The translations under genes and the position numbers were made by a program. Below, one piece after another: positions 39,355 to 47,581 of a DNA stretch of 64,000 bases; position 1 is the stretch's first letter; every line of letters starts with the position of its first letter. The notes under the pieces are model-generated. The model worked only from the letters and a program-made list of their open reading frames with translations, ran no database searches and had not been told where the DNA came from. The stretch covers positions 1 through 64,000 of the forward strand of contig JABURR010000042.1 of NCBI GenBank assembly GCA_014762635.1. Direction: 5' to 3'. This DNA comes from Paracoccaceae bacterium (lineage in GTDB: Bacteria > Pseudomonadota > Alphaproteobacteria > Rhodobacterales > Rhodobacteraceae).

Positions 39355-40155
39355 ATGCAAACTTTCACCGCATTTCCCGAAATCGATCGGCTGGTGCAAT
39401 TCGCGGATACAGTGGCTGACGCAACAGATGCCATGTCCATGAGTTATTTCCGCAAGGCGCTGGATATCGAGGCGAAGGCTGATGCTTCTCCGGTCACGCA
39501 AGCCGACCGTGCCATCGAAAAGGAGATCAGGCGCCGGATCGCGCAAGCTTTTCCGTCCCATGGCATTCTGGGAGAGGAGCAGGAGGGCACGCGGTTGGAA
39601 GCCTCTCACATCTGGGTCATCGACCCGATCGATGGCACCAAAAGCTTCCTTTCCGGCATGCCTACCTTCGGAACGCTGATTGCCTGTCTGTCCGATGGCA
39701 CCCCTGAACTCGGCGTGATCTCAATTCCGCCGACCGGTGAACGATGGACCGGTCAACGTGGCAGGCCGACGCTGCTGAACGGCACGCCTTGCAGAACCAG
39801 CGAGAAGACGCGTCTTGAAGATGCGATTCTCTATACGACCAGCCCTGACAGCTTTGACGCGCCAGGATTGGCACAGTTCGAGGCGCTCTCAGACAAAGTC
39901 GCATTGCGGCGATTTGGCGGGGACTGCTATGCCTACGGGCTATTGGCCTCAGGGCATGTGGACTTGCTCTTCGAGATGAACCTGCATCCCTACGACTACA
40001 TGGCTCTCATCCCGGTCATCGAAGGCGCAGGCGGTGTCATCACCGACTGGGCAGGCCAACCCTTGACGATTGGGTCCGGTGGCACCGTGATCGCTGCCGC
40101 GAACCCGGCCCTCCACGCCGCGGCAATGGCCACGCTGAGAACTGATCATCCATGA
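39355..40155 (+). CDS. inositol-monophosphatase-family phosphatase (HisN-like)
   Basis: A 266-residue Mg-dependent phosphatase. The metal motif GEEQEG and the DPIDGTKSF loop are present, and the second motif is LHPYDYMALIPVIEGAGG in place of the usual WDxAAG, as in histidinol-phosphatase-like members. It may be a histidinol-phosphate phosphatase (HisN) or a sugar-phosphate phosphatase serving the neighbouring importer. It is divergent from the binding-protein gene, sharing a 207-bp control region. The ATG at 39355 is chosen. Confidence 0.85.
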   Translation: MQTFTAFPEIDRLVQFADTVADATDAMSMSYFRKALDIEAKADASPVTQADRAIEKEIRRRIAQAFPSHGILGEEQEGTRLEASHIWVIDPIDGTKSFLSGMPTFGTLIACLSDGTPELGVISIPPTGERWTGQRGRPTLLNGTPCRTSEKTRLEDAILYTTSPDSFDAPGLAQFEALSDKVALRRFGGDCYAYGLLASGHVDLLFEMNLHPYDYMALIPVIEGAGGVITDWAGQPLTIGSGGTVIAAANPALHAAAMATLRTDHP

Positions 40156-40360
40156 CGCTGATCGGCCGTCAATGCACGGCATCGGCCCATAACAGGTCAC
40201 ACCTTGGCTGCTCCTCTCCCGATGGAGTGGTCTGCCGCTTTCCCAGGGAAGACCAAGGGTCGGCTTCCAAGGCTGACCGCGCAGCCTGATTCCCATGGAA
40301 ATCAATGTCCTCCCATGCGTTCATAATGCGCGGGACAGTTCTTTCAACTAAAGCCGGCGT

Positions 40361-40388
40361 CGGGGCGGTCGTTCGCGTGACCGCCCCG
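40361..40388 (-). terminator. stem-loop closing the luxI transcript
   Basis: A 10-bp perfect stem (CGGGGCGGTC / GACCGCCCCG, 8-nt loop) lies 13 bp after the stop of the small coupled ORF on the minus strand. The U-tract is poor, so a Rho-assisted or weak end is likely. Between it and the convergent IMPase stop (40155) no convincing gene is present. Confidence 0.55.
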
Positions 40389-40400
40389 TTCGCGGGAAGT

Positions 40401-40604
40401 CTAGTTCGCTTCGCAACACATGGGCTGCGCGGCAAGTTCCATCACCAGGCTGACCGTCGCATCAAAATCCTCAGGTGTCTCCGAGGCCAGCATCTGCTCG
40501 GTGCAATACTGGCGCAGGACCGGGTTCTCGATACAGGCGATTGCGATCTTCAGATCATGCCGCCGCGACGTGTGATCTTGCGTGATTTGTGCCGTTTCCA
40601 TCAT
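40401..40604 (-). CDS. 67-residue protein coupled to luxI
   Basis: A small acidic protein starting at the ATG at 40604, which overlaps the luxI stop by four bases (ATGA). The sequence has a helical MEAA-free body with CIENPVLRQYCTEQMLASE and a C-terminal QPMCCEAN tail; four cysteines are present. There is no signal peptide or membrane segment. No family is recognised. Coupling to luxI and a closing stem-loop suggest it is a real gene expressed together with the signal synthase. Confidence 0.6.
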   Translation of the reverse strand: MMETAQITQDHTSRRHDLKIAIACIENPVLRQYCTEQMLASETPEDFDATVSLVMELAAQPMCCEAN

Positions 40605-41257
40605 GCTGCTGCCCTTTCCATCGGCATGATCAAATCGTCTTCACCAACGAAGACATCATGTTGAATCCCGGCGAATTCCCGGATTGACGCGACCCTTTCG
40701 GCCGAGCAATCCATCAGGGCGGCCATAGCCACGACCTTGCCCATCTGCTTGGGCGTTCCGAGATAATCATAGGGAGCGTTGCCGGAGCGCTTCAGCACTC
40801 TGTTCATCACCGGGTCGATGACCGCGACCGCATCCTGGATACCGGCGCGCATCGCGTATTCGAACGACCCGATCATCACCTCGCTGGTGACATAGGAAAT
40901 CGAATTCCGGCCCCTGCCCTGATCCAGTGTGTTTGTGTCTACGCAAAACCGCGTTGCTTCCCAGATCGTGGAAGATCTAAGCGGCGGTTCGCCATCCAAG
41001 ATGTCAGAGAATACATCGGACAACATATGCGGACCGGTCGTCTGAAGAAGGCGCATGCACCCAACGACCTTTCCGTCGTCGTTCATACTGATCACGTGAG
41101 CGGGATAGAGTTCGTCGAAGACGTCCATTTCACGTCCATCCCGAACCTCCACGTCCCATCCAAGCCTGTCCCGAAAGACACGCGCTCGAAGTTTGTACAT
41201 TTCGTCAAGGATCGAGTGATGCTGCTCCCTATTGAGAGCATCCAAAACGACAATCAT
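40601..41257 (-). CDS. acyl-homoserine-lactone synthase (LuxI family)
   Basis: Makes an N-acyl-homoserine lactone from S-adenosylmethionine and an acyl carrier. The 218-residue protein has the invariant residues of the family: MYKLRARVFRDRLGWDV (Arg, Phe, Trp), EMDVFDE (Asp pair), RLLQTTGPHMLSDVF, and WEATRFCV with Glu-x-x-Arg. The start is the ATG at 41257 with GGAGG eight bases upstream. It lies downstream of luxR on the same strand, with a candidate lux box between them. The acyl chain cannot be predicted. Confidence 0.93.
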   Translation of the reverse strand: MIVVLDALNREQHHSILDEMYKLRARVFRDRLGWDVEVRDGREMDVFDELYPAHVISMNDDGKVVGCMRLLQTTGPHMLSDVFSDILDGEPPLRSSTIWEATRFCVDTNTLDQGRGRNSISYVTSEVMIGSFEYAMRAGIQDAVAVIDPVMNRVLKRSGNAPYDYLGTPKQMGKVVAMAALMDCSAERVASIREFAGIQHDVFVGEDDLIMPMERAAA

Positions 41258-41317
41258 GTTCGCGGCCTCCACTGGCTGAGTTGATAACTGCAGCTTCAGC
41301 CGAAGACGAAACCTAAT

Positions 41318-41337
41318 CTATTGGGGAAATCCCGTAG
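41318..41337 (-). promoter_or_regulatory. candidate lux box before luxI
   Basis: An imperfect 20-bp dyad, CTATTGGGGAAATCCCGTAG on the + strand, lies 61-80 bp before the luxI start and 15 bp after the luxR stop. Half-sites share CTA and GG positions. The position fits activation of luxI by the LuxR protein. Confidence 0.45.
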
Positions 41338-41351
41338 GTCCGAATTTTCCG

Positions 41352-42053
41352 TCAAATGGCGTGAATAATTCCCATGGACACAGCGCGGGCGACGGCCTGG
41401 GTCGTCGAAAGAGCACCTATTTTTTCACGCGCCGACCGAATGTGGACCTCGACCGTTCGATTGGAAATTCCCAGGATATCGCCAATGTCAGCTTGGCTTT
41501 TGCCTGCCGCCGTCCATTGCAGGATTTCCTTTTCCCTTCCAGACAGTGCCGGTTTGGCGATCGCCTTCATCAGCAGACTCGACCGCAAAACGGCGTCGTG
41601 CATATGTACCGCGGACATCTGCAACTCGACGATGATCTCGGGCAAAAGGAGGCCCCATTCCCGATCGTCGCAGTTGCGCGTCACGCTAAAAATGGCCGAA
41701 TCGCCATACATGCCGCGAATGGGTATGCTCAGCCCTTGCGAAGAGACACCGAACTCACCCGCAGCGTCGAAAACGCGCCGAAAATCCGCGTTCCTCTTGA
41801 AGCGCCTCCACTCGATCGGGGCGACGCTGCGCGAGGTAGCGTGAAGCGTGGGGTCAAACTCCTGAAAGGCCTGCCCTATGTAGTGTTTTTTCCATTCATC
41901 CGGGTAGTTGGCATATCCTTGAACCGCACCGTTGACGGGGTTCGTGGTGGCATACGACGCATATTCCAACTCAAGTTTTTCACAGAGTTGGTCGATGAAG
42001 TCCTGAAAATGGATGTCGCCATCCGGAATCGTACTCAGATCGACAAGGTCCAT
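41352..42053 (-). CDS. LuxR-family autoinducer-binding regulator
   Basis: A 233-residue regulator. The N-terminal domain has the autoinducer pattern W-x-x-x-Y in DEWKKHYIG, the DP pair in EFDPTL and a Trp in IEWRR. The C-terminal HTH is LSGREKEILQWTAAGKSQAD followed by ISNRTVEVHI. It is the partner of LuxI, with luxI next on the same strand. Upstream is an XRE gene, and an 8-bp inverted repeat at 42106-42137. Confidence 0.93.
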   Translation of the reverse strand: MDLVDLSTIPDGDIHFQDFIDQLCEKLELEYASYATTNPVNGAVQGYANYPDEWKKHYIGQAFQEFDPTLHATSRSVAPIEWRRFKRNADFRRVFDAAGEFGVSSQGLSIPIRGMYGDSAIFSVTRNCDDREWGLLLPEIIVELQMSAVHMHDAVLRSSLLMKAIAKPALSGREKEILQWTAAGKSQADIGDILGISNRTVEVHIRSAREKIGALSTTQAVARAVSMGIIHAI

Positions 42054-42105
42054 TGCGAACCTCCAAACATGACATCAGCCGCGACGCTCAACATGTATGA
42101 TGATA

Positions 42106-42137
42106 CACCAAAACGGGAAAAGAAAACGATTTTGGTG
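42106..42137. promoter_or_regulatory. 8-bp inverted repeat upstream of luxR
   Basis: CACCAAAA (42106-42113) and TTTTGGTG (42130-42137), perfect arms 16 bp apart, lie between the XRE gene and luxR. The XRE protein or LuxR could bind here. Confidence 0.4.
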
Positions 42138-42165
42138 AATATTGTTCTCCATCGCGAGCAAATGG

Positions 42166-42537
42166 TCACTTATCCGCCGCCTCGAGCGATTTGGCAAGAT
42201 TGAGCAAGGCGCGCCGTTGTTCCTGCGGCAATTTGCGGAATTTCTGAATCAACGCGCGCGCTTCCGGGCGGTCTGCAAGGTCGCCGAAGTCCGTACGATC
42301 GGATACATCGGTTCCGACACCACCCAAGCCTTCAAAAAAACTCGATACGGAAGTCTTGAGCGCGCACGCGATTTCCCAAAGACGTGACGAACTCACGCGG
42401 TTGAACCCGCTTTCATACTTCTGAACCTGTTGGAAGGTAACGCCGATCGCATTGGCAAGGTCGGTCTGTGTCATCCCAAGATGAATTCTTCTTTTTCGAA
42501 TGTTTTTCCCAATAAATTCGTCAATTTTCAACTTCAA
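42166..42537 (-). CDS. XRE-family helix-turn-helix regulator
   Basis: A 123-residue protein with an N-terminal Cro/CI HTH (IRKRRIHLGMTQTDLANAIG, then VTFQQVQKYESGFNRVSSSRLWEIA) and a helical C-terminus with LPQEQRRALLNLAKSLE. The start is a TTG at 42537 with AGGAG upstream; a GTG at 42555 is the alternative. Proteins of this type are common in Rhodobacteraceae. It lies upstream of luxR on the same strand and may take part in quorum-sensing control, an inference from position only. Confidence 0.82.
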   Translation of the reverse strand: MKLKIDEFIGKNIRKRRIHLGMTQTDLANAIGVTFQQVQKYESGFNRVSSSRLWEIACALKTSVSSFFEGLGGVGTDVSDRTDFGDLADRPEARALIQKFRKLPQEQRRALLNLAKSLEAADK

Positions 42538-42566
42538 GAAAACAACTCCTAGCACTATCGACGTAT

Positions 42567-42572
42567 ATTATA
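42567..42572 (-). promoter_or_regulatory. -10 element upstream of the XRE gene
   Basis: A consensus TATAAT on the minus strand, 30 bp before the TTG start, with a poor -35 (TCTTTT, 17 bp away). AT-rich surroundings support a promoter for the XRE-luxR-luxI run. Confidence 0.45.
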
Positions 42573-42622
42573 AGTTGCATAGGGCGATGAAAAGAATAAT
42601 CTTCACCTTATGGGTGCACACC

Positions 42623-43942
42623 CTATCGAGGCAATGAAAGATCGATTCTCAGTCCCCCCAGCGACTGGCTCTTTGATAGGGTCAGGCTTCCACCGTGCCG
42701 CCTCGCTATGTCGTTTGCAATCGCCAAACCGAGTCCGACACCAGATCCCCGGTCCTGGTTCCGCGCGTTGTCCAGCCGCACAAAAGGCTGGACTGCCTGC
42801 TCGCGCTGATCTTCAGGGATGCCCGGCCCATCGTCTTCGACCGTAAACCTGACCTTGTGTTCATCCATGCAAACAGAAACGCCAGCGCGGCTCCCATAGC
42901 GCAGTGCGTTTCCGATCAAGTTTTCCAGTGCTCGCTCCATCGCCATCGGTCGCAAAGAGGCTCGCCCATCGCTCGTGGCAGACGTGATGGAAACCTCCAT
43001 TCCGTCCACACGCGCTCGACGAACAGCCTCCTCCAACAGTGCTATAGGATCGACTGACTGGATTTCATCGACCAGGTCACCGCGCGCAAACGCCAGAAAC
43101 TCATCAATCAAACGTTCCATGTCTGCGACATCTCTTTGCAGTTCTTTCGCATCAGAAGTTTGCTCGATCATCGAAAGACCCAGCTTGAGCCGCGTCAGGG
43201 GCGTCCGCAGGTCATGACTTACGCCTGACAGCATCATTGTCCGTTGCTCGATGTGCCGATCTATCCGGGATCGCATGTCCAGAAAGGCATTCCCGGCCGA
43301 TCGCACTTCAAGTGCGCCAGTGGGCTTGAAGGGTACTATCCGCCCCTTACCGAATTCCTCGGCTGCGGCGGCCATCTGCTTGATCGGGCGCAACTGGTTA
43401 CGAAGGAAGATGTAGGCGATGACCGTAAGCAGAATACTGACAAAGACCATCAACACCAAAAGTTGATGTGGGTTCGACGCAGCAACGCGCCGCCTGCTCA
43501 ATGTGATCGAAACATCCGACCATCTTGTTTCGAACCGAAATGACACAGTCCGTATCGTGGAGGCCAAGTCTACGGCCTGCAAACTATCGATCTTGTCACG
43601 GACCGTCTCAATCATCACCCGGCCGGAAAGATCGTAGAACTTTCTTTCCTCGTAAGCGGGATAGGAGGAAGGAATTTCGATGGTCATCGCGAGAGATTTC
43701 CCAAGGCGCTCGGCTTCCTGCTGCGCGACTTTTAGCGATGGCGCTGAGTTGAGAACATCAAGCGCATATTGCAACTCATACACAACGCTACTCGTCATCT
43801 GCCGAGTCACACCTTCATAGTGCCGCTGAATGAAGACGATCGACAGGACAAGCTGGATTGTCACGACAGGAGCGATCAGAATAAGAGCCGCGCGCCCGTA
43901 AAGGGACCGTGGAACATAGCGCTTCATCCAACCGAATAGCAT
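42623..43942 (-). CDS. orphan sensor histidine kinase (EnvZ-like layout)
   Basis: A 439-residue membrane sensor. One hydrophobic segment near residue 20-37 and another near 163-182 flank a periplasmic domain. A HAMP linker follows, then the H-box SGVSHDLRTPLTRL, the N-box NLIGNALRYG, and the ATP-binding motifs DDGPGIP and GVGLGLAI. The fold is like EnvZ. No response regulator gene adjoins, because the upstream neighbour (metallo-hydrolase) is divergent. The start is at 43942 (MLFGWMKRYV) or possibly MKRYV at 43927. The stimulus is unknown. Confidence 0.9.
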   Translation of the reverse strand: MLFGWMKRYVPRSLYGRAALILIAPVVTIQLVLSIVFIQRHYEGVTRQMTSSVVYELQYALDVLNSAPSLKVAQQEAERLGKSLAMTIEIPSSYPAYEERKFYDLSGRVMIETVRDKIDSLQAVDLASTIRTVSFRFETRWSDVSITLSRRRVAASNPHQLLVLMVFVSILLTVIAYIFLRNQLRPIKQMAAAAEEFGKGRIVPFKPTGALEVRSAGNAFLDMRSRIDRHIEQRTMMLSGVSHDLRTPLTRLKLGLSMIEQTSDAKELQRDVADMERLIDEFLAFARGDLVDEIQSVDPIALLEEAVRRARVDGMEVSITSATSDGRASLRPMAMERALENLIGNALRYGSRAGVSVCMDEHKVRFTVEDDGPGIPEDQREQAVQPFVRLDNARNQDRGSGVGLGLAIANDIARRHGGSLTLSKSQSLGGLRIDLSLPR

Positions 43943-43979
43943 GGTCTAGGGATAGGCCAGTCGAACGATCTGGGAAAGC

Positions 43980-44897
43980 ATGAAGATTGAAGACCCCGCA
44001 ACCTACGACCCCACGCCGGGAGACCCCGTTCTTCTGGAGCCTGGGGTTCGCAGGATCCTGGCGCCCAACCCCTCCCCGATGACGCATCGGGGCACCAACA
44101 CCTATCTCGTCGGGGAAGGTGATGTTGCGCTGATCGACCCCGGGCCGAATGACCGGGCACATCTTGCGTCCATACTTTCTTCCCTGCGTCCCGGTGAGCG
44201 CATCACCCACATATTCGTGACCCATTCCCACCTAGACCATTCCGGTCTCGCCGCGCCTCTCGCCCGGGCAACCGGCGCGCCGGTTCTGGCCTTCGGCGCG
44301 TCCGACGCGGGGCGCAGCCCGATCATGACCGAACTTCTGAAAAATGGCTTGGACAGCGGCGGCGAAGGCTCCGACCGTGGCTTCCAGCCTAATGAAACGC
44401 TGGCGGATGAAGAGGAAGTACATGGCGCCGACTGGTCGATCTCCGCGCTCTGGACCCCGGGACACTTCGGAAACCACATGTGTTTCTCCTTCGGATCAGC
44501 GCTTTTTAGCGGAGATCACGTGATGGGATGGGCAAGCACCATGGTCTCGCCCCCCGACGGTGACATCGCGGCCTTCATGGAAAGCACCGAGATGCTCTCA
44601 CGTCGCAGCGACCGCATCTTCTATCCCGGCCACGGCGGCCCGATCACCAGTCCCGTTGAACGGGCAACGGAACTCGTGGCCCATCGCAGGGCGCGGGAAG
44701 CGCAGATCCTTCAGGCCCTTGCCGACGCCCCCGCCGGTGTTTCCGAGATCACGCGTCGGATCTATGTCGACACCCCGCCGCAACTCCTACCCGCCGCGCA
44801 ACGCAACGTCTTTGCTCATCTCATTGATCTTGTGTCGAAATCTGTTGTCTTGGCCTCCCCCAACCTCTCCACTCAGGCAAAGTTTTCGCTGCGGTGA
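43980..44897 (+). CDS. metallo-beta-lactamase-fold hydrolase
   Basis: A 305-residue MBL-fold protein. The metal motif is THSHLDHSG, with further His ligands in WTPGHFGNHM and Asp in FSGDHVMGW; the GHGGPI segment closes the active site. A C-terminal helical region of about 70 residues (VERATELVAHRRAREAQILQAL) is winged-helix-like, as in the LACTB2 group of endoribonuclease-like hydrolases. No signal peptide. It is divergent from the sensor kinase, and its substrate is not known. Confidence 0.85.
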   Translation: MKIEDPATYDPTPGDPVLLEPGVRRILAPNPSPMTHRGTNTYLVGEGDVALIDPGPNDRAHLASILSSLRPGERITHIFVTHSHLDHSGLAAPLARATGAPVLAFGASDAGRSPIMTELLKNGLDSGGEGSDRGFQPNETLADEEEVHGADWSISALWTPGHFGNHMCFSFGSALFSGDHVMGWASTMVSPPDGDIAAFMESTEMLSRRSDRIFYPGHGGPITSPVERATELVAHRRAREAQILQALADAPAGVSEITRRIYVDTPPQLLPAAQRNVFAHLIDLVSKSVVLASPNLSTQAKFSLR

Positions 44898-44916
44898 AAA
44901 ATCTTCCCAAACCCTC

Positions 44917-44945
44917 TGGACCTCGAAATGAGCACTTGCTATACG
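44917..44945 (+). promoter_or_regulatory. promoter of tRNA-Asn
   Basis: TGGACC (44917-44922), 17 bp, TATACG (44940-44945). Transcription would begin a few bases before the tRNA at 44956. Confidence 0.5.
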
Positions 44946-44955
44946 GCCCCCGTGT

Positions 44956-45030
44956 TCCGGCGTAGCTCAGCGGTAGAGCAGTTGACTGTTAATCAATTGG
45001 TCGTAGGTTCGATCCCTACCGCCGGAGCCA
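44956..45030 (+). tRNA. tRNA-Asn (GUU)
   Basis: A 75-nt cloverleaf with encoded CCA. Acceptor TCCGGCG pairs with CGCCGGA, the anticodon loop is CTGTTAA with GTT, and the T-arm contains TTCGATC. The discriminator is G. Confidence 0.97.
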
Positions 45031-45182
45031 AACAATCCCTTTGAATTGCCATCTTGTCGGCGGTGCCGTTTCAGTACCGAGCTGACAAAGTCCCCCAGCC
45101 AGTTTTAAGGTGTTTCAGCTCGACTTGGCCCCGCTTCCGCGCGAGAACATGAACCTCGGATTGCTCGCGACGGAGGTACGAT

Positions 45183-45506
45183 GTGTTTCGCCTATTTGGG
45201 AAACGGGTCACTCAGCGCCTGAACACGGTGGATTTCGTGGACATCATGGACGCCGTCGAGTTGCAGGAAACATTGGAGGAAACATTTGGCATCAAGATCG
45301 AAGATGCCGAATGCGAAACGCTGACCACTGTCGGCCAGCTTTACGAGGTCATCAGTCCAAAACTGGCTGAAAGGCCCGATTTCGACCCTGTTTGGGCGCT
45401 TATTTGTCAAATCGTCAGGGAGCAGTCCCAATCCAAAGATCCGATCGACCACGAAACGACGTTCTTTGCCGGAAATGCCAAGCCGCGCGCAACTGACCCT
45501 TCATGA
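45183..45506 (+). CDS. acyl-carrier-protein-like protein without the usual serine
   Basis: A 107-residue protein with the ACP pattern DAVELQETLEETFGIKIED followed by LTTVGQLYEVI, the helix 2-3 region of acyl carrier proteins. At the position of the phosphopantetheine serine in DSLD the sequence reads DIMD, so Ser is replaced by Ile and the protein should not be charged. It starts at a GTG at 45183, and a downstream tail of about 45 residues (residues 63-107) is not ACP-like. It follows tRNA-Asn. It could be a scaffold or regulator that keeps only the four-helix fold. The family call is from motifs only. Confidence 0.6.
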   Translation: MFRLFGKRVTQRLNTVDFVDIMDAVELQETLEETFGIKIEDAECETLTTVGQLYEVISPKLAERPDFDPVWALICQIVREQSQSKDPIDHETTFFAGNAKPRATDPS

Positions 45507-45544
45507 CGAAGCCCGCACCATCGAAGTCGCTCTACGAACAGATT

Positions 45545-47071
45545 TCAATCCAGACCCTGAGCACCGCTCCCCACTCCCTCGGCGAGCGCCAAGTCTTTCT
45601 CCTCGATCAGGCTGAACGAGACGTAATATTTGAAGATATTACGTACATAGGTGACCGGCTCCCGTGAAATCTCTCGCGCGGCGGCCAGTTCAACGTTGGA
45701 GAACCAGACATCGGGATCCAGCCCCATTCGTTCTGCGCGACGGCGCGCGCGGGCGATGTTGCCGGGGCCGGCATTGTAGGCAGCGAGCGAGAACATGATC
45801 TCATCGAACGGCTCGATATCGCCATCGTTGAAATACGTGTCCCGCACCCAGCGGAGGTATTTCACGCCCGCATGGATATTGTCATTCCTGTCCCAGACAT
45901 TCGGCAAGCCGATGTACGGCTCCTTGGCGGTGGCGGGCAGCACCTGCATGATCCCGACTGCCCCTGCCCGGCTGTTCGCAGACTGTTCAAGGCCGGATTC
46001 CTGGTAGGCTTGCGCAAGGATCATCCTCCAGTCGAAATCGTACTGTGAGGAATATTCCTGTATGAGAGCCAGGATTTCCTCGTAGTCGTCCTGTTGTCGG
46101 CCTTCACGAATGGCTTGGATCCAGGAACTTGATCCAAGATACCTCTTGCGGAGTATGTTCCCCAGCAACGTCCCTTCCCTGACCTTCCGCACGAACCCGT
46201 TCATGACGGACATGAGTTCGGGTGAATCCTTGCGCATGGCCCAGGCGATTTCGCCGTCCTCGTTGAATGCAAGGTCCTGATGGACGGTGACATTTGGGAA
46301 GACCTCGGACCATAGCTCCATCTTGTGGCTGTCCACGATGATTGCCGGAATGGTCCCTATGCTGAGCAATTCCAGAAGGTCGTAATCTTCCAACCGCTCG
46401 TCGGCCAGGGTCATTGGGATTGCCGCCTTGCCCGCCTGACGGCGCATCTGGTTCAAGGCCTGGGCACTGGAAAAGTAGCTGCTGGATTTCCTGACGTAGA
46501 TCCCGCGCGTCACCAGGTCGTCGAACGAGGCCACCTTTCCGGCCGCCGGGCCAGTCACGACCAGTTCCGACACTCCGGTGAAAATCGGCCTCGTGAAATC
46601 GACCACCTCCTGACGGTGTGAGGTAATCGTCAAGTTGGCCATAGCCAGGTCCGCCCGTCCTTCGATCACCGCAGGCAATATCTGGTCGCGCGGCAGAGGC
46701 ATCAGGATCACGTTGATGCGCGATCCGTGCACACGGGCCAGGTAGGTTTCCATCTCTCGCGCCAGATCGACGGCAAATCCTATGAGGTTCTCGCCATCAT
46801 AGCTGAAATAGATCGGAGTATAGGGGATCGCAACGCGCAGCATCCCCGACTCGGCAATCGCATCGAAATCCCCCAAGCGGGGCTCCATCGCCGAGGTGAT
46901 GACCTCGATCTCATCGCGGGATGCACCATTTGCGGAGGGTTCGACCAAACCGACGTCGGTCTCGGGTCGGGTCTCGGCACTGATCGACCAGGACTGCGCC
47001 GAGGAAAGCACAACCAGCACGAACAGGGCGAAAAGGGCGATATGACGCGCAGCCTTCGAAAATTTCCGCAT
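45545..47071 (-). CDS. MltF-like membrane-bound lytic transglycosylase
   Basis: A 508-residue periplasmic protein with a signal or anchor segment at the start. A family-3 solute-binding domain covers about residues 65-300 (VAIPYTPIYFSYDGENLIGFAVD is the start), and a lytic transglycosylase SLT domain follows, with catalytic Glu in QAYQESGLEQSANS, then GAVGIMQVLP and FSLAAYNAGPGNI. This two-domain layout is that of MltF, which cleaves peptidoglycan glycan chains. The start is the ATG at 47071, because upstream codons are unrelated. It is divergent from the LapG-like gene. Confidence 0.9.
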   Translation of the reverse strand: MRKFSKAARHIALFALFVLVVLSSAQSWSISAETRPETDVGLVEPSANGASRDEIEVITSAMEPRLGDFDAIAESGMLRVAIPYTPIYFSYDGENLIGFAVDLAREMETYLARVHGSRINVILMPLPRDQILPAVIEGRADLAMANLTITSHRQEVVDFTRPIFTGVSELVVTGPAAGKVASFDDLVTRGIYVRKSSSYFSSAQALNQMRRQAGKAAIPMTLADERLEDYDLLELLSIGTIPAIIVDSHKMELWSEVFPNVTVHQDLAFNEDGEIAWAMRKDSPELMSVMNGFVRKVREGTLLGNILRKRYLGSSSWIQAIREGRQQDDYEEILALIQEYSSQYDFDWRMILAQAYQESGLEQSANSRAGAVGIMQVLPATAKEPYIGLPNVWDRNDNIHAGVKYLRWVRDTYFNDGDIEPFDEIMFSLAAYNAGPGNIARARRRAERMGLDPDVWFSNVELAAAREISREPVTYVRNIFKYYVSFSLIEEKDLALAEGVGSGAQGLD

Positions 47072-47581
47072 GTGCGGACATCCTCCTGTCTGTAAGTCTA
47101 GCGCATTATCAACAACGGCCAACTACGTGACCGGACTCGACAACCCAGTGTTGCACACACCCCACGCCCCACAAACTTGCCGGGCGCGAAATCTCGCCTA
47201 AATCGCCTCTCCGAAAGAGGAGCGATTTGATCACGAGAGGCGGGTTCGGTCTCGCCCGTGCACATTATCGCGAAGAACACGTGTCGAGCGGATACCCGTG
47301 ATGGTCGAAACCACACCAAGACCACTGGTCATTTCTTGGCTTGCCGCAGCCGCCGGAGGCTGGGTTGAGGGGTGCGCGGCACCACGACAATGCAAGAGCA
47401 TTCTCCAAAATTGTCTTCGAGATCGGGTCCATTTGCCAAATTCCAGCCCCATTTCGCCACAACCGGCCACTCTGCCGCCACGTTGCAAGCCAAATTTCCG
47501 AGTAAACGATTCTTATCGGTCGAGTTGCTGCTCGGCTGAGATTTTGAATTTGGCCGTTGCACTTTCTGTGGGGGAAAGCCG
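47072..47581. other. 510-bp divergent intergenic region
   Basis: Between the MltF-like gene and the LapG-like gene no ORF with a believable start or codon use is present. A hairpin at 47200-47228 (AAATCGC ... GCGATTT with an inner CTCT/AGAG) is the clearest structure; GC-rich dyads (GGCGGG ... CGCCCG) follow. It probably holds promoters of both genes and a long leader. Confidence 0.5.

Noticed and set aside
40169-40435. 88-codon minus-strand frame between the IMPase and the luxI-coupled ORF
   Set aside because: It overlaps the terminator-like stem-loop and the coupled ORF in another frame, and its sequence is basic and low in information.
45503-45667. 54-codon frame with an ATGA overlap to the ACP-like gene
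   Set aside because: It lies within the 3' end of the convergent MltF-like gene, has no recognisable features, and the overlap alone is weak evidence.
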